Below, one piece after another: positions 45,001-58,321 of a DNA stretch of 64,000 bases. The number at the start of each line of letters is the position of its first letter. Position 1 is the first letter of the stretch. The notes under the pieces were generated by a model, which saw only the letters and a list, made by a program, of their open reading frames with translations, was not told where the DNA came from and did not search any database. This DNA comes from Aquatica leii (lineage: Eukaryota > Arthropoda > Insecta > Coleoptera > Lampyridae). The position numbers were made by a program, and so were the translations under genes. The stretch spans positions 85,234,020-85,298,019 of the forward strand of contig CM069432.1 of assembly GCA_035610365.1 (NCBI GenBank), in the 5' to 3' direction.

Positions 45001-48000
45001 ATTATTGTTTTTTGATAAGCTGTTCGATTCTATACCTAAATGGTAGCACAAAGGAAGCATCAAATGGGAAAAAATTAAGGTGTGGAATTCTTGAGACCAC
45101 TGACCATTTTAAATTTTGAACAGAAGAAGCAATTCTTATTTTATCTTTAATGGCTTTTAAAGTTAAGAACCCTAGGGATAATCCAAAGCCACCTAGTTTA
45201 AAGAACTGGATATTCACAATTAAAAATTTTATGAACATTTGAAATGTTGTCAAGAGAGTTTTCAATATTTATTAGGTAGGAGTTTAAGCTAAGACCCATT
45301 GAAAATTTATTTGGAAGAGTAATAATTAGCCACAAAATTCAGTCTACAAAACCGACAACAGAAAACTTTTATTTTTCTATAATTAATACCATAATATGTC
45401 ATATAATTGCGAAGATGATAATTCTACTAATGCATGTTTGAGAACATAAAAAATTTAATGAATAATTCAAAAATACAGGGAAATGAACAGTTACCAAAGG
45501 CACAAATAAATTCAACTTTAACAAGCAATAGAATAGACGTTGGTATACAAAAACAAACTCATATTACCCAAAATAAGAGATTTGACTGTAACTACTGCAA
45601 AAGTAAATTGTTTGGAAATCGTGATACAAATTCTAATGTTCTGATAAAGGAAAGAGAAGCCGATATTAATTTTAGGCAAGGATTATGTTATCCCAGTAAA
45701 AATTGGAAACCGATGTTTATATAAATTTTGAATATTAACAGGAATTTAAATGAAAATCTCAATTCAAAAAATATGTATAAATAAACCAATAATGGAATTC
45801 TTAAGCAAGTAGATTTTTCTTTAATAAATTATGATACACATAATTTAATAGTAGGTAACAAAATATTATTATTAACAATTAGTACCATCTTTCCATAATT
45901 GGTGTAAATCTATAAACAAAATTTTAATTGGTCGCGATACTAGATCGGTATTGACGCGCAATATTACCAAACAAAAAACGGTAACTATGTTATATAAAAG
46001 AAAAAAAAAGAATCCTACCAGCACTGTACCCTCTAAGACAAAGATGAAAGAAGAAACAACACAAATCTCTACTCCGAGTAATAACGAAATCAGCCAAGCG
46101 GTAACGGAAAGTGAAAGTCCGCTACCTACCTACCTGATCACTAATGATATAAATACCGTCATTTACACTTATCCTTCAGTGACATTTACCACTCCAAAGT
46201 TTTGGCTCTTAAGGAGAGTAGGACCAAGTCTAAAAAGTCTAGGTGTACAGCACAGTCTAAACCGAAAGTCGCCTATAATCGTAACCAAAATAATCGCGAA
46301 AGCTTAAGATTTTATATTTATCTATGTCTATTTGTTATTTATATTGTAATTAGTATAATATAAAAATGTGTCAAAATATTTTTTGAAGTAATTTTATTAA
46401 TAATTGACTTCATTTTTTTATTTATTGATAGTATTTATTTTGCAAATGTTAGTTTTAACAAATATGAAGCTAAATTGGAAAAAATAGTAAGTAGGATTTT
46501 AAACCCAATTTCAAATAATGCATGCGTTATTTTATCTTCCAACCACCAGAGAGCGCCTTTAAAATTTGCCCCACTCTGAAACACGGCCGTTGTGCGTCTA
46601 AAGAGTGGGTGGTTTGTGGCGAAAACTACATTAAAGTATTCCAGTGCAGAAGAGTCCAAATAGCACAAAATAGCTGTCTACTAGTTTCTAATGATGGTTT
46701 CTGCAGTTATAGAAACAAATTTTTCCAATTGCATTGTACAGTTAGGAATATTATACCACGTATAATTCAAATACATATTTTCAAATTTTCGGTTGTAATA
46801 TTTACTATCTAACTAACTTCATACTTTCCTACATGTAGTTAAATATTTAACTAAAATGATTGTTATTTCAATACAAAGCTCACATCAAGTTGTGCACAAT
46901 AACTAAACAATCACATTTATGGATACGAAAGTACGTATAACTGTTTGATTTTTAACTTAAACTTAAAATATAGAATAACGTTTGTATCAAAAAGTTTTTT
47001 TTTATAATTATTATTGTGATTATTAAATGTATTTGCAATTAGAAGCAACATCTTTATTAAACAAAACGTAAAATTTAATAACGTATAAAATGATAGGCGT
47101 TAAAATTAAAAATAATTCTAGCAATCAAAACGCCTAAGCAATTGTATTCTTATTAAAAACAAAATTATAATAAAAACAAAACTTCATTTAAACTACGTCT
47201 GTCGTTTTAATTATCATGCTTGAATTGACTAAAGCTTTGTTTAATTATAGAAATAAATTGCACAAGACTACTTTAAGGTTGAGTTGACAAGTTTTAATGA
47301 ATACCATAACGATGTTGTGGGTTTAAGTTTTTGCTACACTAAAGAAAAACAAAAGTATAACAAAAACTCATTAATTAATGATATAGTGTATAAGTACATT
47401 TAATAGTTGTTGCTATACAAACGCTTTTTTTAAAATATTATTTAACTTTTACTATCCTCTCTTGTTCTTATTGTGTAATTACAGAATAGCGTTACTGTTT
47501 TATCTTTATATTATGTCATTAAATTCGGCTGTACTAACAAGGTATAGTAATAAAAAATAGCCGTGAGTAAAACTCGTTCCCTTTTTAGACGTTCCAAATT
47601 TCAAAAGCCTAACTTTAATATAGTTATTTAGAAAATATAATTTCTTTAATAATAGGGTCGGTGCTTTCGGATACCGAGAATGAAGATATGTATAAGTGAG
47701 ATACATTATTATTAACAAAGCAGGTGAGGATTTATATGTATAATAATACACTGTAAAAACTTTCGATGTTTTGGTAGAAATTACTTCCTATAATAGTTTT
47801 ATTTCAGTTGCTTTTATAATGGTTATATGATTTGGAAAAAAAATTAATAATTTACAACATTATTAAAAAAAGAGAACAAAATATTCTAGTTTTATAAATT
47901 ATGGAGTATGTATCTGCTGTATATCAATGTTTTGTAAAAATTAAGTAGAATTTTGTGATGTTACTGTTTAAGACAGATAACAAATATTGTATGATCTATC

Positions 48001-48990
48001 CGTCTTAAGCTCTGGTTAACCTGTTATTAAAAAAAGGATTTACATGCATTGCCTTTTAAGGTTATGTAAAGTTTCTAGTTATAACACCAAAATGTTATTT
48101 ACTGCGGTTTTTATAAAGTTACCATAAGTACCTATTTATTGAATCTATTTGTAATTTTATAATAAAATTTATATTATTAGAGCATTACTAGAACTAGTAT
48201 TCGGCAATGCTGATTTATTGAGTTTATTGTACTGCTCTCGCCGTTGTTGACTAATTCGTAGCTGTTGATTCTACAAGATCATCAGCAAAATAATTGATTT
48301 TGTACCAACAACGATACTTAACAACATGACCACGTAGTTTTGTAACGAACCAAAATAATACGGAATATAAAATAAAATAGGTTATTAGTTGCGTTTTCAA
48401 AGTAATTTTAAAGTTTATGTGTCTATGTAACTGTCACAAACGCCAAAAAATTGGATCTACTGTTATTTCAGTTGAAAGTTTGAATAACCACCAAACATTT
48501 GCGAATGCACCCAACGGTAGTTGCAAACGGTATTTATGCTTGTGTTAACTTGGTCCAATTACTTTCTTATAAAGCACTATAAAATGTAAGAAAAATAGAT
48601 TATTTACATTACAAATATTTTGCAATGCTATACTGCATGTAATATTTGATATTAAATTCGTTTTTTAGTATCAAAAGTACTATAATTCTTGTAACAAAGA
48701 TGCCGTTTAATTCGGCTTACAGTTAGTTTGTCATCTTATCTCATTATGTTCACATAAAGCAAAATATAATCGATGCTGCTATCTTAATATAATAAAAAAA
48801 CCCGACAAAGATTACAGCAACCGAGGGGTAAACCGCTGAGGTATTTTGGTGTACACTTTGAAGGAATTACAAAGGAATTACAAGGAATTATTGTGTATTA
48901 GTGGGTACTGGTGAGGATTTTGAAAGTATTAGTTGGTATTAGTAAGTATTGGTAGGCATTAATAAAAAAAATATTAACGAAAAAGAGTTA
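45001..48990. other. AT-rich sequence without a supported gene
   Basis: Two open frames, 45434-45724 and 45951-46307, are Asn/Lys/Thr-rich and match nothing I recognise. A GC-richer piece lies at 46540-46640. A short run of GGAATTACAA and GTATTAGT-type imperfect repeats lies at 48860-48960. Confidence 0.45.
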
Positions 48991-48994
48991 ATGC

Positions 48995-49780
48995 GCATGA
49001 TCAGTAAAATTAATATAACCTCAATTTTTTTAACGAGCTGTTTACGAAGGAACACAGTTAGACAAGCATCTGAATATTTTGTTTCAAATGTTTCCTGTTT
49101 AATTTTTTGTCTTTTTACGTTTTTCTCCCTCCTTATTTTTCTTATATATCTTATATCTTATTTTTATTGATAACTTTTGACACATTTTTTGGACTAATAA
49201 GACTGACATCTTGCAAAACAATTTTTGCAATTTCTGCAGCAGAACGGGATGACACTCCAATTCTATTGCAACCCATTGCTCATTGGATTAGTTTTCTTTG
49301 ATAACTGGAAAGTCAAGCTCAGTATAAGATCAAAGTTCTAAAACTAGAGCGTTAAAAATAGATGCAGTTTTTTCTTTAGCACAGGCATCGGCATCAAGCT
49401 TGCGTAATTTTGCTGGTAAAAACTATGGGAGTAAAGCCACATAATGATTAATGTATAAACAATAAATGTACCATAAAATCAAACCTCTGTATCAGACAAA
49501 CTGGTTTCAATTTCTTCTTTAGTACAAGCTCCTTAAGAAGCGTCAGAATCCATTTTTTTTTGACTCGCTTTAGTTCCTTTTAGTTTTATCACACTTGCAA
49601 AACATGACATTTACAACAGCTAATGTCAAAAAGTGTTGTTCTCGCTTCTTCTAACTGCTTCTTCTAACTTTGTAACATTTGAAGAATGCGATCGCAAGGT
49701 AGTGCAAGAATAGAAGTTTTCAACCATGTCCATGTTGATTCTTCTATCACAATCACCGATATTTCCCCTACAGTTGGTTC
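48995..49780 (-). pseudogene. decayed transposon-type protein relic (minus strand)
   Basis: Reading leftwards with frameshifts and stops: a Cys-containing LFDISCCKC segment (49590-49636), LPAKLRKLDADACAKEKTAS (about 49350-49415), MGCNRIGVSSRSAAEIAKIV and onward to SKVINKNKI (about 49165-49285), then IRREKNVKRQKIK (about 49095-49135). This order matches proteins I remember as a multi-copy, transposon-like family in arthropods: LFDI-CKC motif, GVSDR-A-IA motif, then VIDKNKIRRE. I do not know the family's enzyme class. At least one short insertion and several stops make this copy dead. Confidence 0.55.
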
Positions 49781-50639
49781 GGTTGGTTTTAAATTATTGT
49801 GGACATATTAATAAAATTTCATAACGTTTTCGCAAGTAGGCAGAACGCGATTACTCAACTAAACTCCGAAATACTACAAGTAGCAAAAATCAAAACTAAT
49901 ACAACAGTAAACTACAACACGCACTGTCAAGCGCCAATTAATTGAATTTCTTGCTTATTAGCTCATAGCCACTTGCCCGTAAAATATTGCGCCTGTGCCA
50001 ATATCGTATGGTCTATTTTAGAGGAGCCCCAACTTGTGCTAAATAACAGAAAAACAGTTGTCTTGCACACTTTAATGAGGAACACGGCTGTAATTAATGA
50101 TTCAATAAATGTAATTACGATATTTTAAAAGCTTTTGCAACCTCTCAAGGACTTTTTAGGATCTTAACAGTTTTTTTAGGTTAACATATACATGAAAAGG
50201 CACAATATTTTCAACATCAAAACTAAAAAATTTCGAGTACATTTTTTGGTCCAACCTAATAATTATGCTAACAGAAGAGAAGCAAAATTTTAATGATTTC
50301 TCTGTTTTAGTTAAACACTTTCTTTGAAAATGATATTATTTTTACAACAAACGGTAAAAAAGTCGAACTGTAGCTAACAATATAATTGTTCTCTTAGAGA
50401 AGCAAACAATCGTCCTATAATTTTTAAACAATATTTTATAATAAGTGAAGATTACAATAAAAGCAATAGTATCAAAGAAGCTGCCAACTTTAAGGAAAAA
50501 ATTGTAAAAAAAATATTAAAGAAGAAGAACAATCTACTACTGCAAAATGAAAAAAATTGTTGGAAATTCTATGTAGTAAAAGAAAAAATGTACAAATAAA
50601 CGCAACACGTTTACAAAAAATGAGCGCCAATACTTATTT

Positions 50640-51190
50640 GAGTACTATCAGAGATTAGCTAATAGCAATACTAAAAAAGCTTTTATTATTAACTGTGTAG
50701 TAATTTTATTCATCAAACGTAGACGTGCATCTTAGAGACTAAAATCAAGAAATGTAACCAATCAATACTACTTTAAGAAAGATGGTATACTGCAACATGT
50801 ACGTCAACAGTTTCTGTTTAATCATTTCAAGAGTTGAAATTATTTATTAATTCACTACCAGCTGTCCCATCTCATTATTGCTCAAGTTCTTTAAATCAAA
50901 ATATAATATAAAAATTTATATTTCACCAAAAGATTAATGTATAAAATGTGAAAAACTTAACAACGAACAGCAATCCAGCCAAGATAATAAAGAAATAGCA
51001 CTTTACCTTGCCGAAAAAAAGCAAAAATGATATTTTTAGACGAACAAGTTTTAACCAAAAGCAACTGCTCACTTCTAGTAGTAAGTTGTGATTTGCAGAC
51101 ATCGGTTTTTCAAGAAAATGTTTATAATTATTTTACGGTATATAAAACTTGTACCAAAAGGCTACTGCTACACCTAAGGTGAGTAAAATT
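50640..51190 (+). pseudogene. decayed transposon-type protein relic (plus strand)
   Basis: Across frames the plus strand reads NVTNQYYFKKDGILQHVRQQ (about 50755-50815), LPAVPSHYC (about 50860), KCEKLNNEQQSSQD (50946-50990) and an EKKQKMIFLDEQV...DLQT segment (51014-51110), ending YNYFTVYKTCTK. The sequence of motifs (V-CK-FFL, IP-SHY-R, C-x2-C, then a DLQ strand) resembles a transposase-like protein family common in insect and other animal genomes. Stops and shifts throughout. The upstream stretch 50407-50599 stays open but is not recognised. The assignment is from memory and is moderate at best. Confidence 0.42.
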
Positions 51191-52480
51191 AAAAAAAGCG
51201 ACTTTATGAAGAAAATGTGGACAGCAGAAAAATGTTTAACTGAGTTTTACTTTATTGTGATATTAAATATTTTCTAAATCAATCAAAATCGAGAACAATA
51301 TTAAGAAACCCTAAAATAACACCATAGTCATAATACTATCTAGAATTAACAATACCATACTATTTTGGACTATTCAAAACTAAAATTTTAATAGATAAGG
51401 TCTCCGTTTTTTCTAAGAAACGTTTCATTCATAGTAAATTATACGAATTCGTTTATATTTTTATTGGAAAGTACCTTAGAATTTGCGTTAAAATCCGTTG
51501 TTAATCTAAAAATATTCTGAACTAAGAATCTATTATAATTAAAAAATGTGCGTATCTGATATAATAAAACCAATACATTATAAGGAATACTTGAGCTTGA
51601 GGACTGCTAGACGTGCTACATAAAGCGGATGCAGAAGATCTATATAATAATACTTACAACCTATTTAGTTCAATCAGTTTAACTTTTTGTTAATTGTTTT
51701 CCAGTAATGCTCGATTTGATAAATCTGTACTTGTTTCTTATTACTTGACATGTCTGTGTAAAAGCGATGGTAAAATCAATAAAATGCATTAGTGTATTTA
51801 TGTTTCATGTCTAACTGCTAAACTGTTTGTCATAAACGCCAATTGTTTCTATTTTATTACTTTGTGATAAACTAACAGTGAATAGACATGTCATGATATT
51901 ACAAATACAGAATAAAAGGTAGGTAACTGGTCAACAAAATATACAAATCTAATAGAATAAAGCGTAAGTAACATTAAAACAACTTTGTATTATGTTATGA
52001 TGACAATACTTAAGAAGTGCATAAAACCTATTGCTAGTTATGTTATATGGCAATACATTAAAATTTTATGTTTAATCGAGTAGTAAGTATTACTTAAAAA
52101 TTTTATAAATCTAGAGTATTATCTCAAAAATCTACATACAACAATTTTACTACACATCATTGGTTGTGAAATAAAAGCGTGCATTAAAACAGAATCGTTT
52201 GGAATGCTAATTGTACGTTTTAATATACATTAAGTATCAAACATACAATTGGATAAATTACTATTTTCGGATATTCTTAACATTTCATTTATATAATAAT
52301 TAATAAATTTGTAGCTGGAAATAATTAATTCAGTGGGGCACATCATCTACAAAATAAATCGTTAATAAAATAATTAAGATGCTAATCCGTATTTTTTCGT
52401 GTTGACACTGACGTAACTTAACAAAATGTATTTTGTGTTCTCGATTACGTTTATCAATTTAATCAATAAATAAATTTCAT
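51191..52480. other. AT-rich sequence, nothing recognised
   Basis: No supportable coding, inverted or tandem structure was noticed. Confidence 0.5.
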
Positions 52481-52632
52481 AATTGCACGTAGATGCTACC
52501 CGATACTCGTATATTCCACCAACACCAATAAGACGGGCATCGTTTAAAAAATCATCTTTATCATCTTTTTCTTTGTTGAAACGCCGTTTTTTGAAGACAC
52601 CTGGAGCCTTCCGACAGCCGTTTCCGAACCTG
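52480..52632 (-). CDS. candidate exon of an unrecognised gene
   Basis: On the minus strand a TTTTCAG acceptor (ending about 52630) is followed by a frame reading FGNGCRKAPGVFKKRRF, then NKEKDDKDDFLNDARLIGVG and IYEYRVAS. The stretch is richer in GC than its surroundings and has a varied, protein-like composition with alternating basic and acidic clusters. Beyond about 52480 the frame becomes low-complexity and stops at 52374. A possible donor is the GGGTAGCA after the YEYR codons. I do not recognise the protein. It could be an internal or terminal exon of a host gene whose other exons lie far away. Confidence 0.35.
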
Positions 52633-55600
52633 AAAATTAGCAATGTGTTTACCAATTATCCACAAAAATTTTTTAATTTTAATTTGATTTTTTGAAAATT
52701 TGCTTAGTTTAAAACTTATTTTTAATGTTTTTTTTTTGCTTACAGTAGGTTAAAACGTTACTAAGAAAATATGTTTAGAATAAAAAATTATGGTTCCATA
52801 CAAAATTTTAGAAAGATCTACTTACCATGATTAAACCGTGATTGTTTATATTTAACACAACAAAATTATATTTATTATTTTATCTATTTGTTTTTGTCGT
52901 ATCTCTTTTTTCGTTCTTAATGTAAACGCTGTCCATTACAAGAACATTTTTAGCTATTTGCATTTGTCTTAGATTAGTTTTCATAAATTTTTCGTCAGCA
53001 CTTCTGTTAGCGAACTATAACACGAAACAACATTCTCTGCTATAACGTTAACGTAATCTAGCAGTCATTTAAATTTGAAATAAAGTTTTTACTATTCGTA
53101 ATTTAACATAAAGATTAGTCAACAATTGTCTTTTCTTGACCTACCTACTAATATTGTTGATAGAAATGGCAGTTATTGTTAATAAATATATTGTAAACAT
53201 TTTTTCTGTCATACAGAACAACAGCATTAGCAAGATTAAAAATGGTTGCAAAACGTTACATTATAGAGCAGTGTTGTAAAAACAAAATGTGTAATAGCTG
53301 TTTGTATTATGCTACAACAAGAAGCATATGATGTAATAACATTGGTGTTTATAAGAAAAAGATAATGGATTTTAATGCTACACGTTTTAATAATGGCAAG
53401 CGGAACGGTGCTCGTGCAATAAACCACTAAAACTCCCTACGTTTAATACTTCACGGATAAGAAAAAATGTTTTGTGCAAACTGTAGATATAGATATTTTA
53501 TTACATTTATATGCATTTTATATAAGAAAATCCGGGTAGGAATAGAAGCCTAAAAGCTAAAATTCAAAATGTATGATAAAATCTCTTCCAAACAAGATTA
53601 TTATATAGATATTTGATGAAATAAATAACCTTTATTTACAGAAAACATGTTGTCTTATAAACAATTTTTCATTGAAGTAGGCTTAAATTGTGACTTGAAA
53701 ACGACGAAACACTTGTTTGCATTATATGTAAATAGTAACTGGCAACATTTTCACTTTAACAATTATATTGTGGAAAAGTGAAAATAAGCTTTCTTGCTTA
53801 AATTTTGAGGAACTCATAATTGCACTAAACTATTACAAAGGGAACAACAAAAACTTCTAGTTTTATTGCTGGAGGTAGCGAAACACATTCAATAAAAATA
53901 ACAAGAGGTTTATTTTTATTTAAAAAGCATTAAAAAGCAAACATGTGAGTAATTGCATGTACACTAAGTACGATAATACCACTTGTCTCACAAATTAAAC
54001 TAAAATTAGTGAAAATACTTTTATTATTTGAGAAAACAAAGATCCATTAATCATTGTGAAGTATAAAGCATTGAATCTTGTCAATACATACTAGAATATG
54101 TCTAACGGATGTATTAGTATTTATCGTATTTATATAAAAAGACAAAGTATTTAAAAAATAATTTTACGTGTTTAGTTTATTGGTACATATAAAATTTGTC
54201 TACAATATTACCGTCTAAAATCTCTGTTTTGAAGATATAAATAATAAATGATAACATCGCTTACCACTGACTAAATTATGTAATGCAACGTTTAAATTGC
54301 TTTTGAACTTTCGAACAAAAAATTAAAATTTTTTGTATTTGACTTTCAAATTAGATTTTTATTTGGATGTATACGTAGGCCCAATTGGATTAGTAAACCG
54401 TAATGTAAAATGTGTATAGTTAATAAATATTAATATGTTTGAGATACGATAAAATGACACAATAAAAAATTATATAAATCCGTCTTTACAGTATACGGTA
54501 GTGGATGTTTAATTTTTTTACAGTTACATATTTTATGTATCCTGCTGGAAACTATCAAGTTTTTATTAGTCTATCCGTAGATAATATCTTTGGTTATTAT
54601 AATCTATATTGTATTGCATGCTATTTGACTATTGCTTTCAGATTTTAGAGTAGTCTAAATTAGGCTGTGTAAATTATTATGTCACAACGTGCATAAACTA
54701 AATTGTTATTAATTTATCGAAAATTATAAAATAAATTGATTAACGCAGTTCTAAAAGTACAGTTATATTTATTAATCGTTAAATCAGTGTTCAGTATTGT
54801 AATTACTCACAGATGTTCTATTTCCTTCAAATCGTTAAACATAATTTAATAATATATTATTAAATTAAATTAAAATAATTTATTAGATTATAATTATCTT
54901 TTTCCGAGTTGATTGCTGTTATATGAAAAAACACGTTTCTAGTTTAAATTCCTAATAACAATATTCACAAGATTTTTTTTAGTTTACTGTCATTTACATT
55001 GTCATTACATCAAGTGTAATTTTAAATGTAACACAATTTTTCAAGCAATACAAAATTTAAACAGAAACATTTTTTAGCGGTGCCTGTTTTAGAATGATTA
55101 CATTACTGTGCTTCGAATTATTACAGTATAAAACATATTTTTTCAGTTTTTTGGTATAAAGAAAACGATCAAAGTTTTACTAAAATAATAAATTTCGATA
55201 AGTGAAACAATTGTTTCTCGGGTATTAAAAATAACAATATAGCGGTTGTAACTTTGTATCTTGACAAACAAAAAATTCTTATCAATATAAAATCATTAGA
55301 AATGTAATAGAGTTGGATTTATTTTGAAAAATTTATTTTATGTTTTTATTTAAATAAAACAACAACGCATACTGTCAAAGACGGTAAGAAATATAAAAAC
55401 AAACAAGTATAAAAACTAAAAAAAAACGAGATAAAATGATTTTCATAATAATACATAGAATGCGGTTACTGGTTCGAGCAATTAAATGTATCTCAATTAT
55501 TTCAAAACTGATAATAAAAGTAAATCTAAAAAAAAAAGAACAAACTCGTTATGTAGATTTGGTCAATCAGATCTAAAAAAGATTCTAACGATATTTTTTC

Positions 55601-55790
55601 AAAACAGGTAATACAGTATGTTTCTTAACGAATAAGCAACGTTGCACATTCTTTGTGATCAATATCATTTCCGATCAACTCAAAGTCAATACAAAATCTG
55701 AAAACAAAATCATCTGAAGCCTTGTCGCTGCTGTCGTATTAATTTCTAAAGTAAATTAAGTGTTTTAGGTTATCTAAACTGTATAACTAT
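52633..55790. other. AT-rich sequence, nothing recognised
   Basis: Long stop-rich DNA. If the candidate exon at 52.5 kb is real, this would be intron or 5' flank of that gene. Confidence 0.5.
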
Positions 55791-56340
55791 ATGGTGCCAT
55801 TTAAGCCAAATACAATTTTAAAGAAAATGGTTTTTCACAGATCTCAGAAAAAAATAGAAAAAGCTAAAAGAACAATAGAAACAAATTGGACTGATACCGT
55901 TGTAACATTTCTAAGTTACTTGCAAACTGGAGGAACACAAGCACCAAAAAAGAGAAAAAAAATGAATGAAGTTGGCCATAAAAGTATCTGTGCAGCTGAT
56001 GTTCTAACGGTCATTACAGAACCAGTGATAAATGATCATAAAATAAGTAAAGATGCTGCAGAAAATGTGCAATTAAAAATTATTATTATATTATTATTCA
56101 TGTGAGGGGATTTTGTAATTGTTAAATTTAAGACAAACAAGAACTCTCGACTGTATATATGCAGAATAGGTTTAACAGATATACAGTAAATTTAAAAAAA
56201 AAGGTTTAAAACAAACAGTTTTTATATACCCTAGTGTTTCTGATGTCACCACAATATCAAAAGACCAAGTGGTAAAAAAGTTTTAGGTCATTCTGACAGA
56301 AGGAGCAATTAACTTTCAGTAACATCGCAGATTCCTTTTT
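55791..56340 (+). pseudogene. decayed C-terminal part of a transposon-type protein
   Basis: The first part (55791-56105) stays open and reads VPFKPNTILKKMVFH, then TIETNWTDTVVTFLSYLQ, GGTQAPKKRKKMNEVGHKSI. After a stop the frame resumes with GDFVIVKF-KTNKNSRLYICRI (about 56107-56175) and YPSVSDVTTISKDQVVKK (about 56229-56282), ending with GAINFQ before a stop. The order GDFVLVKF, then Y/F-P-D, then a short RG-F-like end is typical of C-termini of several multi-copy arthropod transposon proteins, from memory. At least three breaks are present. Confidence 0.5.
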
Positions 56341-56808
56341 GGAATCGTTGTAATAGATTGAAAATGTAAAACAAAGTTAATGATTTTTTACGGTAAATGG
56401 TGTATTTATTCAATACAATACTAATTGCATTAACTAAATACACCCTAAAAAAATCATTAATACGTTTTAAGGTGAAATTTTTATGTCTAAAATGTTTTTT
56501 TATGTTATGAATTTTTTAAGAGGTTGTATTTCGGTTCAATAAATATTATATCAAGTACTTTTTTTCGGATACTAACAAAAATAATTTAAAAAAAGCAGTT
56601 AATAATCCGCTTTATCCTTTCTAAAGCGGTTTTTGAAGCAAAACTAATAGATGATCCGCTTTACCTGTTCCTTAGAGGATATAGCGGATCATTTTTCAAC
56701 AAAAAAAATGCCTTTTGACTTTACTTCTTAAAAAAATAGGTACATACAACAGAACATGTGACAGAATATTATATATTTTATGCAAAGTTTAATGTCCATT
56801 TTTAATAC
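56341..56808. other. spacer with repeated ATCCGCTTTA motifs
   Basis: AATCCGCTTTATCC, TAAAGCGG, GATCCGCTTTACC and AGCGGATCA occur within 56605-56692 in both orientations. They form short imperfect palindromes. Confidence 0.55.
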
Positions 56809-56810
56809 TA

Positions 56811-58319
56811 CCCAAGTAGCAAAATTCAGTTACAAAACGGTTGTAAAACTCTCTTGCAACTATGGTTTCAGTAAGGTATTTAGTTATAGAATAGTTGCTG
56901 AGTCTTTCCTGATACGTTGTCAATACCGGATTTGGTCAGTTGCAAGGCAACTACAGTAATATTATAACCGTTTTACAACGTGTCTGAAACCGTTGCAATT
57001 ACTACTTTGTAACTGTTTTGCAGCGTTGCTATAACGGTTTTTTACAAATCATGTATACCTATTTTGAATCGTTTCTGTAATGGTTTATCATCACTTTGTA
57101 ATTGATTTGTAACATTGTAGTTACCGTTTACAGTAACTGCTATGTAACTGTTTTGAAAACATGCTTATTACCATTATTTGAAACTACTTTATAACCGCTT
57201 TTGTTAAGAAACTTATCCAAGATTTTAGTTACTAACTGCATCATAAAGATTAAAACAAAAGTAGAGATAAAAATTTATTAATAAAAAGATACAGATATAT
57301 AAAAAGTTATAATAAATGTACATTATTTAATTTTTTATAGTTTCTTATAGAACTAAATTCAAACAAAAAATATATAATAAAATAATTTTTACATCTATTG
57401 CAAGTAGGTACCAGTAAACAGGTTTTTACGGCAAATTTTCAAGAAAAGCGGATTATGTCTATTATTTATAAATTTTGTAAATAGTAAATGCATAAATTTT
57501 GTTAAGAGAAAAATGTCTTTGCGTTAAAAGACCATGGCGAATTAAGATATTCCTCACATGTTATAGTTTAATGCGTCTACGTAATTCTTAGTTAAACATT
57601 TGTATTAGGCTACAAATGCACATGTGCAATTATAATCGGTTCAATGATCATAATCTCGACTGCTTTTTTAAAGATTATAGGTGTTCGCAATGGCGATCCA
57701 ATTTACACGTTCTGATCACTGGGTGTAATATTGTAATGTCCTTGCAATCAAATTCTATTTTATCCTAGAAGAAAATAAAATAAATTTAAAATTCGCTTAC
57801 TTATAATTGGCAACTAATTCTTCAACGTTGATTAAATTAGAAACAGTAGTTTAAATGCACGATTAAAATTATAGTAATATAATATACCAATAATTGTACT
57901 TACGTAGTTTTGAATTAGAAACACTTTCGGTACTGTTTATGGGATAAAGATAATGGACTATGTGTCTGATAAAAATCTCGTAAAATGCACTTCTTCTGTT
58001 GCTGTTTGAAAGCATAGATTAACACTGTAGTGTAGTTTTAGAAATTCACAGTTGTAACCATAGTTTCAAGACTGTTACACTCGAAACCGAAATGAAGGTT
58101 TTAATGTCACTAAATTGACACTGTAGTTACATAAGGGTTTAAGAAAAACTTACTTATGTATAACCATAGTTGTAAAATGGTTATTTCTGTAATACCTGAA
58201 ACCTCAGTAAATTACGAAAGTTGCTGCTACGTTGCTGCAACGGTTTATTTACCATGGTGCTAATGTTACTAATTTGCAACTGGTTACAACGTAACCACGG
58301 TTACAAAATGTTGCTTAGG
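56811..58319. mobile_element. 1.5-kb TA-flanked element with subterminal GTAACNGTTTTG arrays
   Basis: The left end CCCAAGTAGCAAAATT and the right end (minus strand) CCTAAGCAACATTTTG are inverted, and TA borders both (56809-56810, 58320-58321). Degenerate GTAACTGTTTTG / CAAAACGGTTGTAA motifs fill about 56830-57200 in many copies and recur at 58030-58315. No coding capacity lies in the middle (57230-58000). It has the same general design as blocks E, X and Y: terminal TA plus a dense motif array at each end. Confidence 0.68.
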
Positions 58320-58321
58320 TA

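Noticed and set aside
45434-45724. 96-codon open frame with a CNYC motif
   Set aside because: Only two Cys are visible, composition is Asn/Lys/Gln-rich as expected from AT-rich DNA, and no family resemblance or neighbouring exons support it.
45951-46307. 118-codon open frame
   Set aside because: Thr/Lys/Ser-rich without a domain; its end overlaps a dispersed repeat string (CGAAAGCTTAAGATTTTATA) also found at about 62711.
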